The notes: generated from the sequence alone by a model not told the origin. Numbered from the stretch's first letter, positions 9,334-17,955 are shown. The stretch is 64,000 nucleotides of DNA from Burkholderia sp. 4M9327F10 (GCF_005503145.1 NZ_SCNV01000039.1:1-64000); one strand, 5' to 3'. Made by a program: numbers and translations.

Positions 9334-9359
9334 CTGGAGCGGGCCTCACACCGCTCCAG
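9334..9359. terminator. Stem-loop between convergent receptor and aldehyde dehydrogenase genes
   Basis: CTGGAGCGG and CCGCTCCAG form a perfect 9-bp stem around an 8-base loop. On the minus strand it is followed by a short T run (ATTTTT), so it most probably ends the aldehyde dehydrogenase transcript. Confidence 0.7.
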
Positions 9360-9375
9360 ATCCGTACGTAGTGGG

Positions 9376-10896
9376 TTAGAAGAAACCCAGCGGCTGCTCG
9401 CTATAGCTCACGAGCAGATTCTTGGTCTGCTGATAGTGGTCGAGCATCATCTTGTGAGTCTCGCGGCCAATGCCGGACTGTTTGTAGCCGCCGAATGCCG
9501 CATGCGCCGGATAGGCGTGATAGCAATTCGTCCACACGCGGCCGGCCTGGATTTCCCGGCCGAAGCGATAGGCACGCGTACCGTCGCGAGTCCATACACC
9601 TGCGCCGAGGCCGTACAGCGTATCGTTGGCGATTTCGAGCGCTTCGTCTTCATTCTTGAACGTCGTCACGGAAACGACCGGTCCGAAGATTTCTTCCTGG
9701 AAGATGCGCATTTTGTTGTGGCCGCGGAAAACGGTCGGCTTCACGTAATAGCCTTTGCTCAGTTCGCCGCCGAGCGTATTGCGTTCACCGCCGATCAGAC
9801 ACTCGGCGCCTTCCTGCTTGCCGAGATCGACGTATGAGAGGATTTTTTCGAGTTGTTCCTCCGAGGCCTGGGCGCCGATCATTGTCTTCGTGTCGAGCGG
9901 ATGCCCCTGCTTGATTGCGGCGACGCGCTTCAGGGCGCGCTGCATGAAGCGGTCGTAGATTTTCTCATCGATCAGTACGCGCGACGGGCACGTGCAGACT
10001 TCGCCCTGATTCAGCGCGAACATCGCGAAACCTTCGAGCGCCTTGTCGAAGTAGCCGTCGTCGCGATCCATTACGTCGGCGAAGAAAATGTTCGGGCTCT
10101 TGCCACCGAGTTCGAGTGTCACGGGAATGATGTTCTGGCTCGCGTACTGCATGATCAGGCGGCCCGTGGAGGTCTCACCCGTGAAGGCAATCTTCGCGAT
10201 CCGCTTGCTCGTGGCGAGCGGCTTGCCCGCTTCGAGACCAAAACCGTTGACCACGTTCAGCACACCCGGCGGCAGCAGGTCCTGAATCAGTTCCATCAGC
10301 ACCAGGATGGAAGCAGGTGTTTGCTCGGCTGGTTTGAGCACGATGCAGTTTCCTGCGGCCAGCGCTGGCGCGATCTTCCACACCGCCATCAGGATCGGGA
10401 AATTCCACGGAATGATCTGACCGACCACACCGAGCGGTTCGTGGAAATGATAAGCGACGGTATCGGCATCGATCTCGGAGAGCGTCCCTTCCTGTGCGCG
10501 AATGCAACCGGCGAAATAGCGGAAGTGGTCGATCGCGAGCGGGATGTCAGCGGCGAGCGTTTCGCGGATCGGCTTGCCATTGTCGATCGATTCGGCAAAC
10601 GCGATGCGCGAGAGGTTCTGCTCCATGCGATCCGCAATGCGGTTCAGGATCGTCGCACGTACGGCCGGCGAAGTATCGGCCCAGGCTTTGCGGGCGCGGT
10701 GGGCAGCATCGAGGGCGAGCTCGATATCTTCTTCCGTTGAGCGCGGGATCGATGTGAAGGGTTCGCCGGTGATGGGCGATACGTTGTCGAAGTACTCGCC
10801 GCGTACCGGCGGAATCCATTGGCCGCCGATGAAATTGGCGTACTGCCGCGCGTACGGAAATTCGACATCGAGAAACTGCATATCTGCGTGATTCAT
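9376..10896 (-). CDS. NAD-dependent aldehyde dehydrogenase (ExaC/AldB-like)
   Basis: This 506-residue cytoplasmic enzyme should oxidise the aldehyde made by the periplasmic alcohol dehydrogenase. It contains QIIPWNFPILMAVWKIAPAL, the cofactor-loop glycines in FTGETSTGR, the general base in LELGGKSPN and the catalytic Cys in NQGEVCTCPSR. The C-terminal HAAFGGYKQSGIGRE matches the acetaldehyde dehydrogenase group found with quinoprotein ethanol dehydrogenases and acetoin systems. The start at MNHADMQF has a strong GGAGGAG site. It is divergent from the alcohol dehydrogenase gene. Confidence 0.92.
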   Translation of the reverse strand: MNHADMQFLDVEFPYARQYANFIGGQWIPPVRGEYFDNVSPITGEPFTSIPRSTEEDIELALDAAHRARKAWADTSPAVRATILNRIADRMEQNLSRIAFAESIDNGKPIRETLAADIPLAIDHFRYFAGCIRAQEGTLSEIDADTVAYHFHEPLGVVGQIIPWNFPILMAVWKIAPALAAGNCIVLKPAEQTPASILVLMELIQDLLPPGVLNVVNGFGLEAGKPLATSKRIAKIAFTGETSTGRLIMQYASQNIIPVTLELGGKSPNIFFADVMDRDDGYFDKALEGFAMFALNQGEVCTCPSRVLIDEKIYDRFMQRALKRVAAIKQGHPLDTKTMIGAQASEEQLEKILSYVDLGKQEGAECLIGGERNTLGGELSKGYYVKPTVFRGHNKMRIFQEEIFGPVVSVTTFKNEDEALEIANDTLYGLGAGVWTRDGTRAYRFGREIQAGRVWTNCYHAYPAHAAFGGYKQSGIGRETHKMMLDHYQQTKNLLVSYSEQPLGFF

Positions 10897-10998
10897 ACCT
10901 GACTCCTCCAATTGATTGTGTGGCTGGTGTCGATGGAGAAGGCCTGCGTTGGCTCGACGTGTCCGCCGTGCTGACGCTCTTCATCGTGGGGAGCATCC

Positions 10999-11014
10999 AG
11001 CGAGAAGCGTGCCA
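10999..11014 (-). promoter_or_regulatory. Possible sigma-54 promoter for the aldehyde dehydrogenase
   Basis: Minus-strand TGGCACGCTTCTCGCT has a perfect -24 element and GG-N10-GC spacing, but TCGC in place of TTGC at -12. It lies about 105 bp before the start codon. It is the weakest of the five candidates in this region. Confidence 0.5.
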
Positions 11015-11171
11015 TTGACTCTCATCTCCCTCGCGATAGGCATGCGGGCACCGGGGTGCTGGGCACGGCGTGTACGTGACGATGCATGGAGTGTCCCTCT
11101 GCGTCGTTCGATCCACCGGCATGGCAACTGTCATTTTTAGCAACACATTGCCGGGTGACTGCGCCAACGTG

Positions 11172-11185
11172 CAACACCCATGTTG
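11172..11185. promoter_or_regulatory. Dyad in the dehydrogenase intergenic region, candidate activator site
   Basis: CAACA-CCCA-TGTTG is a perfect inverted repeat about 80 bp upstream of the predicted sigma-54 promoter of the alcohol dehydrogenase. A second GCAACAC lies at 11140-11146. The position suits an upstream activator site for the sigma-54 regulator; the assignment is inference. Confidence 0.35.
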
Positions 11186-11263
11186 TGCCGTGACGGCCGC
11201 TTCCCTGCAAAGTCGCGTGCGCTCTTCGTGAGCCATCGTCGCTCGCAGCCGCACTGCGGCGAA

Positions 11264-11279
11264 TGGCACGCGACTTGCC
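11264..11279 (+). promoter_or_regulatory. Predicted sigma-54 promoter for the PQQ alcohol dehydrogenase
   Basis: TGGCACGCGACTTGCC matches the consensus TGGCAC-N5-TTGC at every fixed position. The predicted transcript start is about 75 bases before the start codon at 11364. Confidence 0.85.
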
Positions 11280-11363
11280 TTGAATGGTTCGCAGGCAGTC
11301 TGCGATCACCGGACGATGGCGCCGCCGCATGGCCTCGCGTCGACAATTCAACAGGAGACAAGG

Positions 11364-13091
11364 ATGAAAGCACGTTTAGCTTCGGCGAAGCGGTCCACGG
11401 CGCTTGCAATGAGCGTGGCCGCGGCCGTCAGTCTGGTATTCGCGTCGGCCGCAGCGGCCGACGACTATCCAGCCGTCACCTATGAGCGTTTGACAGCCGC
11501 GCAAAGCGATCCCGGCTGGCTCACGTATTACCGCACCTATAACGGCCAGGCGCATTCACCGCTCAAGCAACTCGACACCACCAACGTCAAGAATCTCAAA
11601 CAGGTCTGGAGCTACAAGTTTCCGGCGGATCTGCAGCAGGGTTTCGAAGCCACGCCGATCGTCAATGGCCGCTACCTGTACGTGACCACGCCGAAGGACA
11701 ATGTCTATGCATTTGATGCTGTCACCGGCAAGCAACTGTGGAAGTTCGAGCCGAAGCTAGGTGCCGAATCGTTCAAGACTGCGTGTTGCGACGTGATCAA
11801 CCGCGGTGTGGCGTTGTATGGCAAGAACGTCTATGTCGCAATGCTGAGCGGCGACGTTGTTGCGCTGGACGCGCAGACCGGCGCGCTTGTCTGGCGCAAG
11901 CAGATGTTCGAGCCGGGACTGGGTTATGCGTTCTCGCTGGCGCCACTCGCACTCGACGGCGCAGTAGTGGTGGGCAGCGCAGGTGGCGAATATGGCGCAC
12001 GCGGTTTTATTGCGGCGTTGAATCCCGATGATGGCAACGTGCTGTGGAAGCGCTTCACGATACCGGCGGCCGGTGAGAAGGACGGTGATACATGGCCGAA
12101 CGGCATGCAGGATCACGGCGGCGCACCGGCCTGGCTGACAGGCACCTATGACGCCGCATCGAAAACGCTTTACTGGGGTGTCGGCAACCCGGGCCCCTGG
12201 CTCGCCGATCTGCGGCCGGGTGACAATTTGTATTCCGATTCGCTGCTGGCACTCGACCCCAAGACCGGCAACATGAAATGGCATTACCAGTACACGAAAC
12301 ATGACACATGGGACTACGACGGCGTCAATACACCGGTGCTTGCCACGATCAAGTATGAGAACAAGGATTACGACGCCATTATCCATGCGGACCGTAACGG
12401 CTTTTTCCACGCGATCGATCGCACGACTGGCAAGCTGATCTACGCGAAACCCTTTGTCACTGCATCGTCGGTCACCGGCTATACGGCGGATGGCTCGCCG
12501 ATCCAGGACGCGTCGAAATATCCGAAGGCCGGCACGACGATCGAAACCTGCCCGAGTTTCCTTGGCGGCAAGAACTGGTGGTCGGTCTCGTACGACCCGG
12601 ACAAACACATCGCTGTCGTGCCGGCTTTGCATGCGTGCATGTCGCTGTCCGGCAAGTCGGTGAACTATATGGAAGGGTTGCCGTATCTTGGCGAAGGGTT
12701 CGAAATCAAACCGGAACCGGGCAGCAAGGGTTATGGCGAACTGCAGGCGATCGATGTCAATACCGGCAAGAAAATCTGGAGTCACTGGAGCAAGCTGCCG
12801 TGGAATGGCGGCGTCGCGACCACCGCAGGGGGGCTCGCCTTTAGCGGCTCGCTCGACGGTCACCTGTATGCGTTCGATGTGACAACGGGCAAGGTGCTGT
12901 GGCAAAGCCCGAAACTCGCGAGCGGGATCGTCGCTCAACCGTCGGTGTTCGAGGTCAACGGTCAGGAGTACGTTGCCATTCTCGCCGGTTACGGCGGCGC
13001 GAACCCGATCTGGGGTGGGCCGATGGCGAAAGCCGCAGAGAAGGTTCCACGCGGCGGCACGCTGTACGTGTTTGCGCTCAACCACGGCTGA
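11364..13091 (+). CDS. PQQ-dependent alcohol dehydrogenase, predicted lanthanide type (XoxF/ExaF group)
   Basis: This 575-residue periplasmic quinoprotein has a signal peptide ending near AAAADDYPA and an eight-bladed propeller with repeated tryptophan-docking motifs (for example ALDAQTGALVWR, AFDVTTGKVLWQ). Vicinal cysteines C141-C142 form the usual disulphide over PQQ. Metal ligands are visible as E209 (GGEYG), N275 (GVGNPGPW) and the catalytic D317, with D319 two residues on (WDYDG). That extra Asp marks lanthanide-dependent enzymes; calcium enzymes have Ala or Ser there. The spacing between E209 and N275 and the NLYSDSLLALD segment look more like ExaF/PedH ethanol-type enzymes than true methanol XoxF, so the substrate is open. 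Confidence 0.9.
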   Translation: MKARLASAKRSTALAMSVAAAVSLVFASAAAADDYPAVTYERLTAAQSDPGWLTYYRTYNGQAHSPLKQLDTTNVKNLKQVWSYKFPADLQQGFEATPIVNGRYLYVTTPKDNVYAFDAVTGKQLWKFEPKLGAESFKTACCDVINRGVALYGKNVYVAMLSGDVVALDAQTGALVWRKQMFEPGLGYAFSLAPLALDGAVVVGSAGGEYGARGFIAALNPDDGNVLWKRFTIPAAGEKDGDTWPNGMQDHGGAPAWLTGTYDAASKTLYWGVGNPGPWLADLRPGDNLYSDSLLALDPKTGNMKWHYQYTKHDTWDYDGVNTPVLATIKYENKDYDAIIHADRNGFFHAIDRTTGKLIYAKPFVTASSVTGYTADGSPIQDASKYPKAGTTIETCPSFLGGKNWWSVSYDPDKHIAVVPALHACMSLSGKSVNYMEGLPYLGEGFEIKPEPGSKGYGELQAIDVNTGKKIWSHWSKLPWNGGVATTAGGLAFSGSLDGHLYAFDVTTGKVLWQSPKLASGIVAQPSVFEVNGQEYVAILAGYGGANPIWGGPMAKAAEKVPRGGTLYVFALNHG

Positions 13092-13180
13092 TGTTCACGT
13101 GGCTGCCGCGACACTTTGGCCGGGCCGACACGGCGCGGCCATCCAGCCGTGGCGGCCAGGCCCTTTCCGGAAGCAAGATC

Positions 13181-14419
13181 ATGAAGACTCGACTTAACTG
13201 GTTCGCTTTTGCCGGTGTTCTGTTGGCCACTGGCTCTCTCACACCGGGACTCGCCAGCGCGGGTGCGGGCGTGCGCGTTTGCACGTTTCCTGGCAGCCCA
13301 TCGATCGCGCTCGACGAGGCGGTGGCCCGCGAAGCGCTTCGCACTGCGGGAATCAAGCTGTCGCTTGCCCCCGGAGGATTCGACGGCAGCGACGACGACG
13401 GCGTTTCGCTGAAGGAACTCAATAAGGCGCTCGCGCGCAAATGCGACGTGATCGCCGGCTTTCCGCGTTCGACTGTCGCCGATGGTTCAGGCAGCAAGCT
13501 GACCTTCTCGCGCGGCTATCTGCACTCCGGCTACGTCAGCGTTACCACGCGTGAATCGTCCACGCAGTCAGGCGGCGCCGAGGTCGTTGCGGCAACGTAT
13601 GCGAGCCCGGCGCAATTGATCGCTGTGCAACAACCCAACGTCAGGCTCGACCTGGAGAACACGGCGGCACTCACGGTCGACGCCGTGGCGAGCGGGCATG
13701 CGCAACGCGCGATCGTCTGGTACCCGGCGGTCGTGGCGTATGGGATCACGCACCCCGAGCAGCACTTCCGGATTGCGAGTACTGTCTCGCCGTATGCCGA
13801 CTGGCAACTGGTGTTCGCGTTCGGGAAGACTGGCGCGGCATTGCAGCCGCGCATCGACGCCGCGCTGGCGAAAATGGCCTCCGACGGCCGGCTGGCGGCC
13901 TTGACCCGCAAATGGATGCTCCCCGAGGCAGCTCAGGCCACCGGACCATCCGCGGCCACGTTTGCCTATCGTGATGGCCCCGGCCGTAACGATGCGGCGT
14001 GGCGCTTGATGTCGGTGGCCGATCACGGCTCGCAGCAGGGACGCTTCATCAAGGTCGATGCGAGCGCGGCAGGCGATGTCCCCGGCTTCGACCGCGCACA
14101 GGTGGCGCACGGCAAAGCCCTGTACTCGAGTGCGTGCGCGAAATGCCACGGACCCAACCTGCAAGGATTGAATGCGCCCGCGTTACGCGGTCCGGCCTTC
14201 GCGCCGGCGGCAAATGCGAAGCTGACCATCGGCGGCGTGTACGGATACATGGCCAACAATATGCCGGCAGACCGCCCCGGCAAGATGAAACCGCAGGAAT
14301 ATGCTGACATCATGGCGTTCCTGCTGAATTCGAACGGCTATAGCGCCGGCGCCACCAAGTTGACGGATGACAACGCGAAGGCGTCGAAGACGCCGCTTAA
14401 CGCGGGCACGTCGCAATAG
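13181..14419 (+). CDS. Fused XoxJ-like solute-binding protein and c-type cytochrome
   Basis: This 412-residue exported protein lies 89 bp after the alcohol dehydrogenase. After a signal peptide, residues about 27-245 form a periplasmic binding-protein domain (VRVCTFPGSPSIALDEAVA, KCDVIAGFPRSTVADGSG, YADWQLVFAFGKTG, LAALTRKWMLPEA) like the XoxJ/MxaJ family. A linker leads to a class I cytochrome c domain with C319-AKC-H323 and a likely Met ligand in NNMPADRPGKM. In known systems the binding protein helps activate the dehydrogenase, and a separate cytochrome takes its electrons. Here both are one chain. The start at MKTRLNWF follows an AAGCAAG spacer; no split or frameshift is seen. Confidence 0.85.
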   Translation: MKTRLNWFAFAGVLLATGSLTPGLASAGAGVRVCTFPGSPSIALDEAVAREALRTAGIKLSLAPGGFDGSDDDGVSLKELNKALARKCDVIAGFPRSTVADGSGSKLTFSRGYLHSGYVSVTTRESSTQSGGAEVVAATYASPAQLIAVQQPNVRLDLENTAALTVDAVASGHAQRAIVWYPAVVAYGITHPEQHFRIASTVSPYADWQLVFAFGKTGAALQPRIDAALAKMASDGRLAALTRKWMLPEAAQATGPSAATFAYRDGPGRNDAAWRLMSVADHGSQQGRFIKVDASAAGDVPGFDRAQVAHGKALYSSACAKCHGPNLQGLNAPALRGPAFAPAANAKLTIGGVYGYMANNMPADRPGKMKPQEYADIMAFLLNSNGYSAGATKLTDDNAKASKTPLNAGTSQ

Positions 14420-14458
14420 TTTCGATCGCTTTAAGGGCCTTGATTGACGCCCAAAAAA

Positions 14459-14498
14459 AGCCCGATGATTCTCCGTTATTCACGAGGATCACCGGGCT
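14459..14498. terminator. Bidirectional terminator between the cytochrome fusion and pqqE
   Basis: An AGCCCG...CGGGCT hairpin with a long stem containing a few wobble pairs is preceded by an A run (seven A) and followed by a T-rich tail. It can end both convergent transcripts. Confidence 0.8.
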
Positions 14499-14529
14499 TT
14501 CTTTCTGGAAGCGACCATCTCATCCAGAA

Positions 14530-15678
14530 TCACCCCAAACGCAACGAATTATCCCTGCTGCGGAAAACCAAAGGTTGGGTTTCAGGTTGGGTTTCAGTGT
14601 CACGCGTCGGCCGCCGCGCCAGCGTCACGACCTGCTCGATCTGTCCGTGATGCGGGGACTTTGCGCAGACCGGGTCGGCGGCAGCGGTGTCTCCAGTCAA
14701 CAGGTACGCCTGACAGCGGCAGCCTCCGTGATCGGTCTCGCGCTCGTCACAACTCCGGCAAGGCTCGCGCATCCAGCCGTCGCCGCGAAACGCATTGAAC
14801 GCATGGCTGTGGTACCAGATATCCGCCAACGAAGCGTCCTGCACGCGGGGCAGGTCCAGACCCGGCAACGAGCGTGCCGCGTGGCATGGCAGTGCAGTGC
14901 CGTCCGGTGCGATGCCGAGAAATACCGAGCCCCAGCCGTTCATGCAGGCCTTGGGGCGTGCTTCGAAGTAGTCGGGAACCACGAACAGGATGCGGCAGCG
15001 ATCGCCGATGCGTTCCCTGTATTGATTGACGGTGGCCTCGGCTTCCTGCAATTGTTCGGAGGTCGGCATCAGTTGCTCACGGTTGAGCATCGCCCAGCCG
15101 TAGTACTGCGTGTTCGCCAGTTCGAGGTAGTCAGCACCCATCTCCAGCGCCATGTCGATAATCTGCCCGACATGCGGCAGGTTATAGCGATGCAGCACGC
15201 AATTGAGCACCATCGGGTAGCCGTGCGCCTTGATCAGACGCGCAACGCGTTGCTTCAATTCGAAGGTCTTCGTGCTGGAGACGAAATCGTTCAGCTCACG
15301 TGTCGAGTCCTGAAACGAGAGCTGGATATGATCGAGACCTGCCTCTTTCAGAGCAGCGATGCGCTGCTCATTGAGTCCGACCCCCGAGGTAATCAGATTC
15401 GTGTAGAAGCCGAGTCCACGAGCGTGAGCGACCAGCGTTTCGAGGTCGTCGCGCACCAGCGGCTCTCCGCCCGAGAAGCCAATTTGAGCGGCCCCCATGC
15501 GGCGTGCCTGCGTGATCACGTCGCGCCAGGTTTCCGTGTCGAGCTCCGCGCCATGACTGGCGAAGTCGACGGGGTTGTAGCAGAACGCACAGTGCAACGG
15601 GCAGCGGTACGTGAGTTCCGCCAGCAACCACAATGGCGGGGAAGGGCGAGTGCCTGGAAAGTCGATCGTCGTATCCAT
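14530..15678 (-). CDS. pqqE: PqqA peptide cyclase (radical SAM)
   Basis: This 382-residue radical-SAM enzyme joins the Glu and Tyr side chains of PqqA, the first chemical step of PQQ synthesis. The SAM cluster motif is CPLHCAFCYNP near the N-terminus, followed by IGFSGGEPLVRDDL. A C-terminal SPASM region carries further cluster cysteines (KACMNGWG, LPCHAARSLPG, EPCRSCDERETDHGGCRCQA). The start at MDTTIDFPG lies just after the pqqD stop. It is the last gene of pqqABCDE. Confidence 0.95.
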   Translation of the reverse strand: MDTTIDFPGTRPSPPLWLLAELTYRCPLHCAFCYNPVDFASHGAELDTETWRDVITQARRMGAAQIGFSGGEPLVRDDLETLVAHARGLGFYTNLITSGVGLNEQRIAALKEAGLDHIQLSFQDSTRELNDFVSSTKTFELKQRVARLIKAHGYPMVLNCVLHRYNLPHVGQIIDMALEMGADYLELANTQYYGWAMLNREQLMPTSEQLQEAEATVNQYRERIGDRCRILFVVPDYFEARPKACMNGWGSVFLGIAPDGTALPCHAARSLPGLDLPRVQDASLADIWYHSHAFNAFRGDGWMREPCRSCDERETDHGGCRCQAYLLTGDTAAADPVCAKSPHHGQIEQVVTLARRPTRDTETQPETQPLVFRSRDNSLRLG

Positions 15679-15679
15679 G

Positions 15680-15961
15680 TCAATCCAGCCAGCCGCGTTG
15701 CCGCGCATGGTCGATAAAGCGGTATACATCGGCGGCAAGATTCGACACGCTGAACAGGTCTTCCAGTTCGTCAATGATGTCGTCCAGTTCCCGGGTTCCG
15801 TCGCAGCGCGCGAGAATTTCGCCTGCACTCGGATTGAGTTTGACCATGCCTTCCGGATACAGCAATACGTAGGCATCCTGCGCGTCTTCCCATTGCAGAC
15901 GAAACATCGCGCGCAGATGCGGGCGCAGGTTGACGTAGTGATCGGGGTGCGGGGCGTTCAT
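15680..15961 (-). CDS. pqqD: PQQ biosynthesis peptide chaperone PqqD
   Basis: This 93-residue protein has the RiPP recognition element fold. It binds PqqA and presents it to PqqE. Conserved features include FRLQWEDAQDAYVLLYPEG, MVKLNPSAGEIL and the C-terminal DVYRFIDHARQRGWL. The start codon overlaps the pqqC stop (ATGA), and pqqE follows directly. Confidence 0.95.
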   Translation of the reverse strand: MNAPHPDHYVNLRPHLRAMFRLQWEDAQDAYVLLYPEGMVKLNPSAGEILARCDGTRELDDIIDELEDLFSVSNLAADVYRFIDHARQRGWLD

Positions 15962-16677
15962 ACCGGGTACGCCTTTTCGATGGCATCGAGCATCGACCAG
16001 AGAATGTCTAGCTTGAAGCGCAGAATGTTGAGGGCACGCTGTTGGGCGTCGGGGGTCTTGAAGTGACTGAGCGTGACCTCGAGACCATGCTCGACATCGC
16101 GCTGGGCAAGCGGAATACGGCTGCGGAAGTACTGCAATCCCTGCGCGTCGATCCATGGATACAGGTCGGGCCAGCCGGCCAGACGGTCACGATGAATTTG
16201 CGGCGCGAACATCTCCGTGAGCGAAGAGCAGACCGCCTCCTGCCACGGCGCCCGGCGGGCGAAATTGACATAGGCGTCCACTGCGAAGCGCACGCCGGGC
16301 TGCACGTGCTCAAGCGACCACAATGCCTTGCGCTCGATGCCGACCGCGTCGGCGAGATGCGCCCATGCTTCAATGCCGCCGGGATTGTCGCCGTAGCCGT
16401 CGTGGTCGTGCAGCCGCTCGATCCAGAGGCGGCGCGTTTGCCGGTCCTCGCAATTGGACAGGATCGCGGCATCTTTCAGGGGGATGTTGATCTGGTAGTA
16501 GAAGCGGTTGGCAACCCAGCCACGAATCTGCTCAGGCGAACACTGGCCACTATTCATCCGTAGATTGAACGGATGATGAATATGATAGTGCGCGCCGAGC
16601 GCGCGTAGACGCGCTTCGAATTCGTCCGGCGACCAGGGGGCGGCGTGGGTAACAGCGGTAGGCAGCGGGGCGTTCAT
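15958..16677 (-). CDS. pqqC: Pyrroloquinoline-quinone synthase
   Basis: This 239-residue all-helical oxidase catalyses the final ring closure and eight-electron oxidation to PQQ. The family motifs HHPFNLRMNSGQCSPEQIRG, ANRFYYQINIPLKDAAILSN and HDGYGDNPGGIEAW are all present. The upstream start candidates in the same frame lie inside pqqB, so MNAPLPTAV at 16677 is used. Confidence 0.95.
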   Translation of the reverse strand: MNAPLPTAVTHAAPWSPDEFEARLRALGAHYHIHHPFNLRMNSGQCSPEQIRGWVANRFYYQINIPLKDAAILSNCEDRQTRRLWIERLHDHDGYGDNPGGIEAWAHLADAVGIERKALWSLEHVQPGVRFAVDAYVNFARRAPWQEAVCSSLTEMFAPQIHRDRLAGWPDLYPWIDAQGLQYFRSRIPLAQRDVEHGLEVTLSHFKTPDAQQRALNILRFKLDILWSMLDAIEKAYPV

Positions 16678-16679
16678 GG

Positions 16680-17603
16680 CTATACCTGGAATTGCATTCC
16701 GTCGCGTGCCACTTCGATACCGCGTGCGCGTATCACGGCATGTTCGGGGGAATGCGGGTCGAGAATCGGATTGGTGTTGTTGATGTGAATCAGCACCTTG
16801 CGCGTCGCACTGGGCAGCGCGTCCAGCAACTGAACCATCCCTGACAAGCCGCGATGGCCGCACTGTGGCAGATGGCCCATATCGGCCGCGAGGTGGGTCG
16901 ACAGGCCCAGGTCGATCATCTCGGTCGCGGACCAGAACGTGCCGTCGACCAGAACGAGTTGCGCAGAACGCATCGCGGCGAGCACAGGTTCCGGCGCGTT
17001 CGCGAGCCCCGGTGCATAGAAAACGCGTGCACCGGTAGCAAGGTTCTCGATCAGCAGTGCGATATTGTCGCCAGGCGCGGCCTGGGCGCGGCGCGGCGAG
17101 TAGGGCGGTGCCTTGCTCTCGATCGGCAACGCGGTGAAGCGGATGCCCTCAACCGGCGCGACCGTGAATGGTTGATCGAGCACGATCTCGTGACGCTCGA
17201 CGCCGCAGTAATGGTCGAGCAGCGGAACCAGCGGCAAACCCGTGGAGAGATCGGCGAACACCGGTGCGCAGGCATACAGCGGCAGGGGCGTAGTGCGTTC
17301 GCGCAGCATCAGCAGACCGGTGACGTGATCGATCTGCGCGTCAATCAGCACGACCGCGGCAATGCCACTGTCACGAATCGAGCGGGCGGGTTGCAGTTCC
17401 GGATTCGCGCGCAACTGTGCGAGCAGATCCGGCGAGGCATTGATCAGAATCCAGTCGACGCCGTTCTCGCTCACCGCAATCGACGATTGGGTGCGCGGCA
17501 CCACGTCGCCAGTCTGGTAACGGGCCCGGTTACAGTTCATACAGTTGCAGTTCCATTGCGGCAGTCCGCCGCCTGCACCCGAACCTAGAATTTTGATCTT
17601 CAT
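16680..17603 (-). CDS. pqqB: PQQ biosynthesis protein PqqB (metallo-beta-lactamase fold)
   Basis: This 307-residue protein begins MKIKILGSGAGGGLPQWNC and contains the zinc-binding Cys cluster NCNCMNC and the conserved DAQIDHVTGLLMLRE and MGHLPQCG segments of PqqB. It is a hydroxylase-type enzyme acting on the cross-linked Glu-Tyr intermediate. It lies about 70 bp after pqqA and overlaps no neighbour; pqqC follows directly. Confidence 0.95.
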   Translation of the reverse strand: MKIKILGSGAGGGLPQWNCNCMNCNRARYQTGDVVPRTQSSIAVSENGVDWILINASPDLLAQLRANPELQPARSIRDSGIAAVVLIDAQIDHVTGLLMLRERTTPLPLYACAPVFADLSTGLPLVPLLDHYCGVERHEIVLDQPFTVAPVEGIRFTALPIESKAPPYSPRRAQAAPGDNIALLIENLATGARVFYAPGLANAPEPVLAAMRSAQLVLVDGTFWSATEMIDLGLSTHLAADMGHLPQCGHRGLSGMVQLLDALPSATRKVLIHINNTNPILDPHSPEHAVIRARGIEVARDGMQFQV

Positions 17604-17672
17604 GAGCCATGCTCCGGGCGCCGCCGCGCACACCGACATACTGCGATGGGCGGGCGGCGCTTCATCGTTGCT

Positions 17673-17747
17673 TCAGCGATTGGCGATGTACATCGTGATT
17701 TCAAAACCGAAGCGCAGATCGGTATAGGCGGGGGTGGTCCATTGCAT
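17673..17747 (-). CDS. pqqA: PQQ precursor peptide PqqA
   Basis: This 24-residue peptide has the invariant Glu16 and Tyr20 (GFEITMY) whose side chains become the PQQ skeleton. An AGGAGACA ribosome-binding site precedes the ATG. It heads pqqABCDE and has its own predicted sigma-54 promoter. Confidence 0.95.
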   Translation of the reverse strand: MQWTTPAYTDLRFGFEITMYIANR

Positions 17748-17813
17748 GGTTGTCTCCTGGGATACGACATGTGATTGAGAAACCGCATTGAGGAAGCGGT
17801 CATATTGATCAAA

Positions 17814-17829
17814 TGCAAGGTCTATGCCG
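17814..17829 (-). promoter_or_regulatory. Predicted sigma-54 promoter for pqqABCDE
   Basis: Minus-strand CGGCATAGACCTTGCA has GG-N10-GC spacing and a perfect TTGCA at -12. It lies 67 bp upstream of the pqqA start codon. Confidence 0.75.
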
Positions 17830-17955
17830 GGCTTGTCACGTGCTGCGATCGGTACAGCCGGCGCACGATTAGCGTTTTGCGTCCTGAACGAAAGCGTCGT
17901 TGGACACCGACTCACGTTTTGCTGAGGGAAACTGACTAACTAGTCCGGCGCCTGA

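Noticed and set aside
11139..11155. Minus-strand CCGGCAATGTGTTGCT as a second sigma-54 promoter for the aldehyde dehydrogenase
   Set aside because: GG and GC are nine bases apart in place of ten, which sigma-54 rarely accepts.
11757..13085. A 442-residue minus-strand frame
   Set aside because: It is fully antisense to the PQQ dehydrogenase, whose motifs are all in place on the plus strand.
11364..13091. Calling the PQQ enzyme methanol dehydrogenase XoxF
   Set aside because: The distance from E209 to N275 is shorter than in known XoxF and MxaF, and the surrounding segments look like ethanol-type enzymes. Only the lanthanide-type motif is secure.
14440..15717. A 425-residue plus-strand frame
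   Set aside because: It is antisense to pqqE, and its start falls next to the terminator between the convergent genes.
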